The notes: generated by a model from the letters alone, not told the origin. Shown: positions 34,194 through 44,879, counted from the first letter of the stretch. The stretch: 64,000 nt of DNA from Paragyromitra xinjiangensis (GCA_038503065.1 JBCAMK010000007.1:1550001-1614000), one strand, 5' to 3'. Numbers and translations are program-made.

Positions 34194-35744
34194 ATGTCTT
34201 CCTCTTCGTCTAGAGGCAGAGGGAGAGGCAGAGGCTTCAGGTCTCCCTCTTCTGTGAATTCACCCCAAAACCCGCTCCAAACGCCGTTTGGCGCCCCTAC
34301 AACACCCCCAAACACCCGTTTTTCGCCTCTGCTCCATGGAGACCCAGAGCAGACACCTACACAAGCCCTACCACTTCGCCCAGCAGTCCCCCTACCTCAC
34401 TATGCCTCCCTGCCCGCCACAGACCCCACTGTTACAGAGAGTGGGTCTGTTCTGTTGGAAGAGTCTGACTCCGACATGACGGACACTGAGGGACCCCTCA
34501 CCTTTTCTACCACCCTACCTCCTGTCATTCAGATGGATGACTCCAACAGCAATTTGGATCGCCTTGGTGCCATTGGCACTGGGGAGAACTACAACCCCTC
34601 CCTCTTCGCAGTGATGGATGAGCAGAACAGGCTCATCAAAGCACTCACAAAACGCGTCAAACAGCTTGAAAAAGCTATCAACACACCCCCACCAGCCCCT
34701 ACCTTCCACAATGACCCAGCTCTAGTGGAAAAGGTGGCTACCCTCACCTCCAAGGTAGCAGACTTGGAACAGAAACGGACTCTCACAACCATTCTGACCT
34801 CTGCCAACCTCCCCCTACCTCCAGCAGCTGCTCCCCCGCCAGCCACCACCTCCTGGGCTCAGGTTGCCTCTAAAAAGGCTCCCAGACCCGCCAGCAAGGC
34901 CTCCAAGCCTACCAAACAACCTGCAAACCCCCCAAAACGCGACCGTACCCTCATCATTACCAGGAATGGTCTACCCATTCCTGATGACATCACCCCACTC
35001 CTCATTCGCAATGCAGTCAATGCTGCCCTGGAAAGGCCATTGATTGCAGAGGTGCGATTCACACCAGCCCACCATGTGCAGCTCATTGCTGTCACCTCCA
35101 CCACCTCCGACTCCCTCCTTAAGCAAAGACAGAAGCTTGAGGAAGTTGTTCGCAACACCATCCCCAATGCCAACAGCATGGAAAAGGAAGCAGTCCTGAC
35201 CCAGGTTGTTGTGCACAACATTCCCACCTCCATCCCCTCTGGCGAAGAGGGCTTCCAACAAGTCAGATCTGAGGTTGAGCAGTTTAACCCAGGCACCACC
35301 CTACTCCGCGACCCCCGCTGGCTCACTAGACCTGAGCAGAGAGAGGGGAAACAGGCATCCTCCATGGTTCTTACCATTGTGGGGAAGCAGCCTGCCACCA
35401 CTGCCCTTGAGAGAGGGCTCTCCATGTTTGGACTTCGTCACAAAGTCACCAAATACCTTCGCTTTGGGCCAGACACCCAATGTACTACCTGCCTGGCCTT
35501 TGGCCACCCACAACAACGCTGTACCAGCAAGACACCCTTCTGCAACATCTGTGCTGGGCCTCATACAGCATCCTCCCACTCCTGCGCAACCTCCTCTTGC
35601 ACCATCAAGGGAGCTCCCTGCCTCCACACCATCATCCGTTGCAAGAACTGTAACGAACCGCATCGTGGTAACTTTTCTGGTTGCCTCAAACTCACCCAAG
35701 CCAAACTTAGTGCCAGCGAACGTCAGGATCGCATGGTAACTTAA
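34194..35744 (+). CDS. LINE-A ORF1 protein, intact (516 residues)
   Basis: A single open frame from MSSSSSRGRGRG to the TAA at 35742-35744. Order of parts: Arg/Gly/Ser-rich tail, acidic Ser/Asp segment (SGSVLLEESDSDMTDTEG, about residues 81-98), coiled-coil-like region (about residues 140-200), Pro/Ala linker, a central domain (about 250-430) conserved among LINE-A, -B and -C ORF1 proteins (RNAVNAAL, VVVHNIPTSIPSGEEGFQ), then three zinc knuckles (about 435-500). It is expected to bind the element's RNA. No ORF2 follows, so reverse transcriptase must come from elsewhere, most plausibly LINE-B, whose 3'UTR it shares. Confidence 0.9.
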   Translation: MSSSSSRGRGRGRGFRSPSSVNSPQNPLQTPFGAPTTPPNTRFSPLLHGDPEQTPTQALPLRPAVPLPHYASLPATDPTVTESGSVLLEESDSDMTDTEGPLTFSTTLPPVIQMDDSNSNLDRLGAIGTGENYNPSLFAVMDEQNRLIKALTKRVKQLEKAINTPPPAPTFHNDPALVEKVATLTSKVADLEQKRTLTTILTSANLPLPPAAAPPPATTSWAQVASKKAPRPASKASKPTKQPANPPKRDRTLIITRNGLPIPDDITPLLIRNAVNAALERPLIAEVRFTPAHHVQLIAVTSTTSDSLLKQRQKLEEVVRNTIPNANSMEKEAVLTQVVVHNIPTSIPSGEEGFQQVRSEVEQFNPGTTLLRDPRWLTRPEQREGKQASSMVLTIVGKQPATTALERGLSMFGLRHKVTKYLRFGPDTQCTTCLAFGHPQQRCTSKTPFCNICAGPHTASSHSCATSSCTIKGAPCLHTIIRCKNCNEPHRGNFSGCLKLTQAKLSASERQDRMVT

Positions 35745-36181
35745 GTTACACCCCACCCTTATTGATGTATCCAACCTTCAGGGGTCTTTGGACCTGGTGG
35801 AAGGAGTGCTATAGGCACAAAGCAAGCGATGGTAAAGGAAGAATGCCCAGGGTAGTCTTGACACTGTGAGAGGGAGTCACTAGATCGGGGTATTAACACA
35901 TTCACTGATGATGAGCCTAGAAGAGGCTGAGTTGGAACTGGCGGAGGATTAGTTAGTTTTGTTTTGTTTTCTTTTATGTTCCTGTTGGGTTTTCTTCTGC
36001 TGTACGCCATATCCGTTTCGGATGCATGCGAGTATGAACAATAAATAAATAAATAAATAAATAACTTCCGAGGCCCAAGAAATTCTTTTTTGAATGGACC
36101 AACGAATTGTTTCCACTCCGGGGAATTTTCTGACTTAAAGCCGAGCATATCGACAATCTGTTGGCCGGTTATTTGTACCAT

Positions 36182-36746
36182 GTTGGCTCTCTTGGGGTCT
36201 ATCGCTCGCTATTTTACACTGGGTACTAGGGGCAATCGTAGGAGATAGATCTGATTTGGCACGAAGTCGGCTTAGGGTCCCTTGTATGAAAATGGAACAC
36301 GGTGAACTCACCAAAAGTGTGAGGGTTATTGCGGCTGTGAGGTCGAAGGGGGAGCGAAGAGACTCTTATAGTATGCTATCGCGGAAGCTTCCCAGGACCA
36401 GCTCTCAAACATGATGCCGAAAGGACCGCAAAGAGATCTGTGCTCTTCCCGAAAGCATGACGTTGATGCTGCAAAAGGCTCTGTGCTCTCAGAAATATCA
36501 TGATGCTGTATACGAGTGAAAGTGGGGAGCAAACAGCCCAAAACGACCGTGAATCAGCTTCTGGAAGATGCTTCGAGCGATGTTCCTAGGTTAAAGCCTG
36601 CCATTATTGTGTTTGTTGGAGGTTGAGGGGTAAGGCAAACCGCAGGGTTAGGGCTGCATTATCTTGGCACATGATGATCATGCGATTGGCGCGAGGCTTA
36701 CCACCTCATCCAAACAAGGTCCGCCGCGGACAAACCAACAAACAGG
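36182..36746. promoter_or_regulatory. Divergent intergenic region of P2
   Basis: 565 bp between the SNF2 start (minus) and the transposase start (plus). This matches the 584-bp divergent spacer of P1 in size and position. No coding sequence or strong repeat is seen; a direct repeat including CTGTGCTCT(T/C) lies near 36438 and 36478. It probably holds both promoters. Confidence 0.45.
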
Positions 36747-36760
36747 ATGGCTCGTACAAA

Positions 36761-39001
36761 CATCAGCAAAAAAAAAATGTCGCCCCGACACTTTCTTGTC
36801 TTCCGGAAGGCCATATTCCGCCCGCTGCGTTAGTGGCCTTCCCTACAACCCAGGCGAGCTGGTCCGAGTGCTGGCCTGTGCGGGCGCAGGCTGCACAGTG
36901 CTCCGGCCTCCTGGCGCTCGGCTGCAGGTCAGCTGTGACCACCCGCACCCAGATGTGGCACTTAGCGAAATCCAGCGGGCTCTACCCATCGAATTTTTCT
37001 AAGTCCCTAGAATCTCGGGACTTAGCAAAATTCACCTCGCCTCAGGCACTTAGCGATTTTCAAAAATCTCCAGGTCGCTTAGTCATCGCTTAGTAGTCGC
37101 CATGCCGTCGTCAAAGCAACGCCTAATAAGACACCAATCTCCACCTCTCCCGTCCTTCCTACTATTGCTTCCCCCTATTCTCTCCCACCCATCCCCTATT
37201 CCCTCCCACCCATTCTCAACCTCGCTGTACCATAGTACTTTGCTAACATCGTGACTTTTAGGCTCAAAGTACTAAGCTCTGTTTGCAAAGAAACTCCTAG
37301 GTAACGTCTTGCTTCCGCTTATATGACTCCCGCTGATATGCCTCCTAGACTCACTTTGATCCGTTGCTTCAGCTTCCGCTGCTTCCGCCTAAGTGAGCTC
37401 AGGAGGCAGCTCAATTGGCTGATCGATCCGCTGCCGGAGCTTCCTCCGCTTCTGCCATATGGTCGATTCGCTTTCTGAGCTTCCGCTGCCTGGGCTTCCG
37501 CCGCCTCCTGGAGGTCGTCGATCTGCTGCCTGAGCTTCCTCCGCTTCCGCCATATGGTCGATTCGCTTCCTGAGCTTCCGCTGCCTGCGCCACATGGTCG
37601 ATTTGCTGCAGCCGCCTCCGCTGCCTGCGCCATATGGTCAATTCGCTGCCTGAGCTTCCGCCGCCTCCTGGAGGTCGATCCGCTGCCTGAGCTTCCTCCG
37701 CCTCCGCCAATTGATCGATTTGCTGCTGCAGCTTCCGCTGCCTGCGCCATATGGTCAATTCGCTGCCTGAGCTTCCGCCGCCTCCTGGAGGTCGATCCGC
37801 TGCCTGAGCTTCCTCCGCCTCCGCCAATTGATCGATTTGCTGCTGCAGCTTCCGCTGCCTGCGCCATATGGTCAATTCGCTGCCTGAGCTTCCGCCGCCT
37901 CAGTCAATTGATTGATTCGCTGCCTCCGCCATATGGTCGATCTGCTGCCTGAGCTTCCGCCGCCTCTGCCACAGCTGCAGCAGCTTCCGCTGCCTGCGCC
38001 ATATGGTCGATTCGCTGCCTGAGCTTCCTCCACCTCCGCCAATTGGTCAATTCGCTGCTGCAGCCTCCGCTGCCTGCGCCATATGGTCAATTCGCTGCCT
38101 GAGCTTCCGCTGCCTCAGTCAATTGATCGATTCGCTGCTGCAGCCTCCGCTGCCTCCGCCATATGGTTGATCCGCTGACTGAGCTTCCGCCGCCTCCTGG
38201 AGGTCGTCAATTCACTGCCTGAGCTTCCTCCGCCTCCGCCAATTGGTCAATTCGCTGCCTGAGCTTCCGCCGCCTCAGTCAATTGATCGATTCGCTGCAG
38301 CAGCCTCCGCTGCCTGCGCCATATGGTCAATTCGCTGCCTGAGCTTCCTCCGCCTCCGCCATATGGTCGATTCGCTGCCTGAGCTTCCGCCGCCTCCGCC
38401 ACAGCTGCAGCAGCTTCCGCCGCCTGCGCCATATGGTCAATTCGCTGCCTGAGCTTCCTCCGCCTCCACCATATGGTCGATTCGCTGCCTGAGCTTCCGC
38501 CGCCTCAGTCAATTGATCGATTTGCTGCTGCAGCCTCCGCTGCCTGTGCCATATGGTCAATTCGCTGCTGCAGCTTCCGCTGCCTGCGCCAATTGGTCGA
38601 TTCGCTGCAGGAGCCTCCGCTGCCTCCGCCCCCCCCCCTACACCTAGGATACGAAGAACAGATACATGTACCTATAGAGCTATATAGAAATAATAGAACG
38701 ATTGTAAACAAGAATATGGGCGAAAGCATTCAAACTAGACCACAGGGTGACCTGCTGAAAATGTGATCCTGTGGGCGCACTGCTCTCCCCCCGCTGTCCT
38801 CCAGACGCTCGTCAACCTTCCGTGGTCGCCCGGAGAATAGCCTCCTGGACCTAGGGCGCCCCCATGCCGACCTCTAGTAAGCTGTCGCCCAGACGTGAAG
38901 GGCAAAATTTACAGCCTGAGGGAGGGCTATATTCCGCCCCGACCACCCGGGGCGCCTGATGCATTGGGCGGACCGGGCGACAATCTGTTTTTTTGCTGAT
39001 G
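36761..39001. mobile_element. M3: second copy of the M2 family
   Basis: A 2241-bp element with CATCAGCAAAAAAA ends, flanked by AA (36759-36760, 39002-39003). Removing it restores the P2 transposase start (codons Met-Ala-Arg-Thr-Asn-Cys). It lies in the opposite orientation to M2 and is very similar over its length, with a longer minisatellite. It encodes no transposase. Confidence 0.87.
37380..38640. repeat. Minisatellite core of M3, with higher-order repeats of about 120 bp
   Basis: Modules GCCATATGGTC, ATTCGCTGCCTGAGC and TTCCGCCGCCTCC as in M1. The segment starting near 37625 is repeated almost exactly near 37745 (about 120 bp), a higher-order unit made of three basic units. Palindromic CATATG and CAATTG sites alternate through the array. 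Confidence 0.85.
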
Positions 39002-40035
39002 AACTGCTTATATTGCGACAAAAAATGCAAGTCTATTCGAGGTCTAGGCATCCACCTGCGGCATTGTACCGGCATTCGTCAACAAACTGACGCGGCTTCT
39101 GCCGCAGACCTCCGCGATCAGCCACCAGGTTTGATAACCAGCAAACCATACAAATCAATTGGCGATCTGACGGGAACGTAACATCTAGAGTTTGCCACCG
39201 ACATGGGTGACTGGAACATCGATGGCGATGATGGTTGGATGGATAGTATGGTCTCTCATATGCTTACATTTATGAAGGCGTTCATACCAACTCGTGTTAT
39301 AGTGGATGACGATCCTAGAGGAGGACAGCAGTCGACGGATAATGGTCAAAGGCCGCCTGTCGAAGACACACCTGCAGACCCACCCGAACCTGAGCAACCG
39401 GACCTGACATGTACACCAGACCAGACCAAGACCTTCTGGTACACAACATCTGAAGGACCCGAGAGTGCGGGTAGGTCATATGGCTCAGCTAAAGGGACCT
39501 ACAAAAAGCACCTGGAAGACGACTGGAATCCGTGGCACCCCTTTTCTAACAGCAAAGACTTTGAGCTTGCAAGCTGGATGACACAACATGGACTTTCAAA
39601 ATCAGCTATCAACTCATACCTAGACCGAGGTCTTGATGGGGATCAGTGCAAGTCTTTTCAAACTGCGGATGAGCTCTGGATAAAGTTATAAAACCTAGAT
39701 TTTGGCCTAGGCCACGCTGGCTGGTCCCGAAAAGAATTAAGTACAGGTACGCTCTACACTAGGAACCTCCCGGAATGCATCAAATTTCTCCTTGGCCATC
39801 TTCCTTTCGTGGATCACATGGTGTACGAACCTGTACGTCTCCATGACACTCAAAATCAGCGGATCTATAATGAAATGTACTCGGGTGACTGGTGGTGGGA
39901 GGCCCAAGGCCATATTGTTGAAGGGGGAACTCTTGTACCCCTCATATGCGCGTCTGATAAGACGTGTTTGACAAACTTCTCTGGAGACAAGTCTGTATGG
40001 CCGCTTTATATCACTCTCGGAAATATCAGCAAAGA

Positions 40036-42330
40036 TTTATTTATTTATTTATTTATTATTCATACTCGCATGCATCCGAAACGGATATGGCGTACAGCAG
40101 AAGAAAACCCAACAGGAACATAAAAGAAAACAAAAACAAAACTAACTAATCCTCCGCCAGTTCCAACCCAGCCTCTTCTAGGCTCATCGTCAATGAATGT
40201 GTTAATACCCCGATCTAGTGACTCCCTCTCACAGTGTCAAGACTACCCTGGGCATTCTTCTCTCACCATCACATGTTTTGTGCCTATAGCACTCCCTCCA
40301 CTAAGCCCGAAGGCCCATGAGGGCTGGATAAATCAATACAGGTAGGGGGAAACTTTAAAGAACCATGCGATCCTGACGTTCGCTGGCCTTAAGTCTAGCT
40401 TCAGTGAGTTTGAGGCAACCAGAAAAGTTACCACGATGCTGTTCGTCACAGTTCTTGCAACGGATGATGGTGTGGAGGCAAGGAGCTCCCTTGATGGTGC
40501 AAGAGGAGGTTGCGCAGGAGTGGGAGGATGCTGTATGAGGCCCAGCACAGATGTTGCAGTAAGGCGTTTTGCTGGTACAGCGTTGTTGTGGATGGCCAAA
40601 GGCCAGACAGGAAGTGCATTGGGTATCTGGTCCGAAGCGAAGGTATTTGGTGACTTTATGGCGAAGTCCAAAGAGTGAGAGCCCTCTCTCAAGGGCAGTG
40701 GTGGCAGGTTGTTTCCCCACAATGGTCAAGACCATGGAGGAGGCCTGCTTTCCCTCTCTCTGCTCAGGCCTGGTGAGCCAGCGAGGGTCGCGAAGTAGGG
40801 TGGTGCCTGGGTTGAACTGCTCAACCTCAGATCTGATCTGTTGGAATCCCTCTTCGCCAGAGGGGATGGAGGTGGGGACATTGTGCACAACAACTTGGGT
40901 AAGGATGGCTTCCTTTTCCATGCTGGTGGCATTGGGGATGGTGTTGCGAACTACTTCTTCAAGCTTTTGTCTCTGCTTGAGAAGGGAGTCGGAGGTGGTG
41001 GAAGTGACAGCAATGAGCTGCACATGGTGTGCTGGTGTGAATCGCACCTCTGCAATCAATGGCTTGTCTAGGGCAGCATTGACTGCATTGCGAATGAGGA
41101 GTGGGGTGATATCATCAGGAATGGGTAGACCATTCCTGGTGATGATTAGGGTACGGTCGCGTTTTGGGGGGTTTGCTGGTGGTTTGGTAGGCTTGGAGGC
41201 CTTGCTGGCGGGTCTAGGAGCCCTTTTAGAGGCAACCTGAGCCCAGGAGTTGGTGGCTGGCGGGGAACAGCTGCTGGAGGTAGGGGGAGGTTGGCAGAGG
41301 TCAGAATGGTTGTGAGGGTCCGTTTCTGTTCCAAGTCTGCAACCTTGGAGGTGAGGGTAGCCACCTTTTCCACTAGAGCTGGGTCATTGTGGAAGGTAGG
41401 GGCTGGTGGTGGTGTGAGGATAGCTTTTTCAAGCTGCTTGACGCGTTTGGTGAGTGCCTTGATGAGCCTGTTCTGCTCATCCATCACTGCGAAGAGGGAG
41501 GGGTTGTAGTTCTCCCCAGTACCAATGGCACCAAGGCGATCTAGGTTGCTGTTGCTGTCATCCATCTGGATGACTGGAGGTAGGGTGGTGGAAAAGGTGA
41601 GGGGTCCCTCTGTGTCCGTCATGTCAGAGTCAGACTCTTCCAGGAGGACAGAGCCACTTTCTGTAGGCTCTGTGGCGGGCAGGGAGGCATAGTGAGGTAG
41701 GGGGACTGCTGGGCGAAGTGGCAGGGCTTGAGTAGGTGTTTGCTCAGGGTCTCCATGGAGCAATGGCGAAAATCGGGTGTTTGGGGGTGTTGTAGGGGCG
41801 CCAAATGGCGTTTGGAGCGAGTTTTGAGGTGAACTAGTTACAGAAGAGGGAGACCTGAAGCCTCTGCCTCTCCCTCTGCCTCTAGACGAAGAGGAAGACA
41901 TGGAGGAGGGTCCTGAACCGACAGGAGGAGGTGGGGGGGTGGTTGCTGTGCCCTGGGGGGGAGGGCTGGCGGTTGGGAATGGGAAATCGATCAGAACTTC
42001 TGCAGTTCTGGTCGGATCCGAACGAACGAGAGGGCGATCGAACGGGTGCGCTGAGGCGGTTCCAAAAAGCCCGGGGTCGAGCTAATCGGACGAAAACTGG
42101 TGGAGTTATGAGAAGATGCAGAATCTCAAGATTTGGTGAGGTTTTTGGAAGTGAGGGGTAAATAGGCGAATTCGATAACAACTTTAGCAAATCCGGAGCA
42201 AACCAGAGGTACAATAGCAGGATCGAACGAGGGCAGCGAGGCGAGTCCGAATAATCAAAAAGTAGAGCAATCGGAGTAAAACTGGTGGAGTTGTGACCAA
42301 AAAGTCACTTTGGCGTTGTTGTTGTCGGTC
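40036..42330 (-). mobile_element. LINE-A copy 4, complete ORF1-only element
   Basis: Flanked by the 13-bp target duplication ATATCAGCAAAGA (40023-40035, 42331-42343) in the P2 transposase gene. The 5' end is at 42330 and the AATA-type tail at 40036. It has the same structure as copy 3: 5'UTR, ORF1, 3'UTR with the GTGCTATAGGCAC hairpin, and no ORF2. Confidence 0.92.
40355..41901 (-). pseudogene. LINE-A ORF1, copy 4 (single frameshift)
   Basis: Starts MSSSSSRGRGRG at 41901 and matches the intact copy to about 41270, where a small length difference in the Pro/Ala linker (GGCGGGGAACAG) shifts the frame. The central domain and zinc knuckles continue in the other frame to the stop at 40355. Otherwise it is very close to copy 3. 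Confidence 0.85.
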
Positions 42331-43778
42331 ATATCAGCAAAGAGATTCGGCGAGAGAAGTCAAAACTTGCATGGGTCTTACTCGCTTTACTCCCCGTACC
42401 CCCCAAGGACCCCGAAAGTGGCTTCATACACACCTCTTGGCACGAAGCCATTGACAAAACTTTTGAACCCATTAAAGACCTTGATCTGGAGGGTCCGGGG
42501 TTTGAATGGGATTGTGCGGATGGCCAGGTTCGTCGGTGCTTCCCGGTGATAGCTGCGTGGGTTGCGGATTACCAGGAGCATGTGATTATCGCGCACCTGA
42601 AAAACGGTGTGTGTCCATCTTGCGAGATTCCAGTGGCTGATATGGGGCATGAAGACGGACCAATGTGTGGACCAGAACGAGATCCTAATGAGTATAAAGA
42701 GCTACTTGAAAAGTCTGAGACCGCATCTGGGGAGGTGCGAGATGATTCCCTCCAGGATCTTGCGGACCGCCTCGTTCTGCCCATGGCAAACCCTCTCTAG
42801 GACTATCCACTGTGCAACGTATACAAACTATGGATGGTTGATATTCTCCATCAGTTTTACTTGGGCCTCGTTAAGAAATTGATGGAATGGCTAATCCCTT
42901 TCTTGAAATCCAGAAAATTATACCAACGATTCAACAAGCGATTCAAGTCAATGCCGCCATATCCTGGATTTCAGCGTTTCACTAAGGGCTATAGTGACGT
43001 GAGCCAATGGCAAGGGAAAGAAATTCGGACTATGACGCTCTTTCTGCTCGTGGTTACTGGTCCGTTGCTAGCACCAAAATCACGGACCCTGAGGGTGAAA
43101 GGTCAAGAGGAGTTGGAGGCCCTGAAATGCGTTAGGTCTTTATGTGAATTTGTCTTGGTCCTCCGGCAGCGAAGTCAATCTGACTACTCTCTTTCATTGT
43201 TGCAGCAGGGGTTGGTTACTTTTTATAAAACAAAGGCTGTGTTTCGAGGGACCCGAGCAACAGCAGCGCGGGCTAAGGCCTTCAACAAGCAATGGGAGGA
43301 ATTACTGGCAGAAAAGGGTGCCAAATGGTCGGAGAGGAAAATTGAAGTGGAAAAAAAGAAACTCGAAACCGAGCTTTACCATTTCTCATTCCCCAAGATG
43401 CATTTACCGAGTCATATATGCGAGAACATCCGCCGGATGGGCGTGCCAGATAACTATTCCACAGATATATCGGAACTACTCCATGTGGAACATGTTAAAG
43501 ATGCCTATCGGTCTTCCAATCGTGTCAACTACGTGGAACAGATGCTGCGTTTTAACAATCGTCGGTCAGGTCTAGAATACATGGTCCAGATGTTAGAATA
43601 CCTTGCCCTACGAGGGTACTATCTGCCAGAGTCCGCAAAACTACTACGATTACAAGACTTAACTGCTTGGCGAGCGACTACACGGTTTAGACGACAGCGG
43701 GAGAAACTGCAGAGTGGGGCTGCTATTGTACCATCTGAGATTCTGACACCACGAGAGAACGGACAGGTAAACCAAATA

Positions 43779-44154
43779 CATCAGCAAAAGGTTTGGATTT
43801 CCGCCCAGTGCCATTTTATGTAATCCCCATTCGCCCAGAGGAGATATTAGAAATCCCGATATTGCATTGGAATCAGCTCATCAAACTGCATATTCCCACG
43901 CGGGGCTTGGCAGGATCGGATGAGGTTTAACCTTCAGTCTTACATCCTGAATATTACGATTTTAAGCCTGAAAACTTGATATTCAGGATGTAAGACCAAA
44001 GGTTAAACCTCATCCGATCCTGCCAAGCCCCGCGTGGGAATATGCAGTTTGATGAGCTGATTCCAATGCAATATCGGGATTTCTAATATCTCCTCTGGGC
44101 GAATGGGGATTACATAAAATGGCACGGGGCGGAAATCCAAACCTTTTGCTGATG
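43779..44154. mobile_element. FB: 376-bp fold-back element of the CATCAGCAAAA group
   Basis: The whole element is a near-perfect inverted repeat: arms of about 178 bp (43779 to about 43955, and 43978 to 44154) separated by a loop of about 20 bases. Ends read CATCAGCAAAAGG on both sides, and CGCCCAG motifs lie inside, as in M1-M3. It splits the P2 transposase frame between ENGQVNQI and LPAPRLAG. The flanks are ATA and CTA, so the target duplication is imperfect or eroded. Confidence 0.88.
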
Positions 44155-44879
44155 CTACCCGCACCCCGTCTAGCTGGGAAGGTAGTGGGTTCTATGACCT
44201 TAGGCGAAGCCGAGACTCAATACTCAATACCGGACCTAGCACTTTGCTTTCAAGATTGGTTGGTAATGAAGTGGGGAAAGGACTTGGTACACAGAATATT
44301 CGGGCCCAGATGCCGTGATACAGCTAAAATCACAATTTATAACTCGGTATCTTGCTGGTATCAGCCGTTTCAGTATCCTGGGGGTACTGCAAAGCAGATG
44401 CTTCGATGTCCCAAAATAGGAAAAAAGAAAGAGAGTGGGAAAAACGCGGACCACACGATTTGGGTACGACAATACGACGAAACCGAGTTGGACAGCTTCC
44501 ACGGACGAAAAGCATGTTTCCCATTACTCTACTTCGGTTTCCGACCACCAAACTGGGTACTAGAGGACCCTTCGGCAACTCCAGACAAGGTTCCAACAGT
44601 CGAAAAGGTCCGCCTGATTGGTACGCGGAAAATACGAGTAAAGACCCCTCGAGAACTAAGGTTTGCAATGGTGCACGGTACCAAATTCGTTAACCCAAGC
44701 AGCAAGCCGGACCCTGCCCACGGGTGTGTTGAAGTTGAGATAGACCCAAAGGATCGGTACGTAGCACCGGTAGAGAGCATTGAAGGCCCGGTCCAGCTTG
44801 TGGAAGAAAACGAGGAAACAAAGAAAACTTAGCTGGTGAATAATCACATCGATCTCGAAACATACTATTATGTCTATTA

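Larger units (their letters stand above)
33724..36064 (+). mobile_element. LINE-A copy 3, complete ORF1-only element
   Basis: Flanked by the 14-bp target duplication CTTCCGAGGCCCAA (33710-33723, 36065-36078) within the SNF2 gene. It contains about 470 bp of 5'UTR, the intact ORF1 34194-35744, a 300-bp 3'UTR and an AATA tail. The complete structure with target duplication shows that the absence of ORF2 is a property of the family and not a truncation. About a dozen extra bases (33724-33736) precede the 5' end seen in copies 2 and 4. Confidence 0.92.
30052..36181 (-). pseudogene. SNF2-family ATPase gene of P2, with three nonsense codons and a LINE-A insertion
   Basis: Reads from MVQITGQQIVDMLGF at 36181 to 36065, then, after LINE-A copy 3, from 33709 to 32119, is spliced (intron 32118-32043, GTTAGT..CAG, 76 bp) and continues 32042-30052; about 1230 codons. 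The N-terminal domain is shared with the gene at 29327. A Ser/Gly/Arg-rich linker follows, then a region with FPHFIVVLMYESFKC, an Ala/Lys-rich helix, and Asp and KGTEG repeats. The ATPase has ADDMGLGKT (Walker A, about 31643-31617), DESH, TGTP, and in the helicase C-lobe ALGGTGLNL and QAVARIHRLGQ, as in Swi2/Snf2 proteins that remodel chromatin. In-frame TGAs at 32896, 32860 and 31092 fit CGA-to-TGA changes. It is a dead copy unless these are readthrough or assembly errors. Confidence 0.75.
36747..44832 (+). pseudogene. Plavaka-type transposase of P2, inactivated
   Basis: The start ATGGCTCGTACAAAC (36747) is cut after five codons by M3; the frame resumes at 39002 with a Cys/His zinc finger (C-x2-C-x12-H-x2-H). 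An acidic region follows, then WWWEAQ, ICASDKTCLTNFSGDK (about 39945), LINE-A copy 4, CPSCE, ILHQFYLGLVKKLMEW, VSQWQGKEIR, YHFSFPKMHLPSH, and after FB a C-terminal domain up to the TAA at 44830. In-frame stops at 39179 (TAA), 39689 (TAA) and 42798 (TAG) sit where Gln codons would fit, i.e. C-to-T changes. Three insertions and three stops make it non-functional; it is homologous throughout to the P1 transposase. Confidence 0.85.

Noticed and set aside
40023..40035. ATATCAGCAAAGA resembles the CATCAGCAAAA transposon terminus, also at 42331-42343
   Set aside because: It is the target duplication of LINE-A copy 4 and native coding sequence of the P2 transposase (GNISKEIRR, parallel to GNIPSKIRN in P1).
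43785..44150. Inverted repeat considered as a transcription terminator or structured RNA gene
   Set aside because: It has the ends of the transposon group and splits a coding frame, so a fold-back element explains it better.
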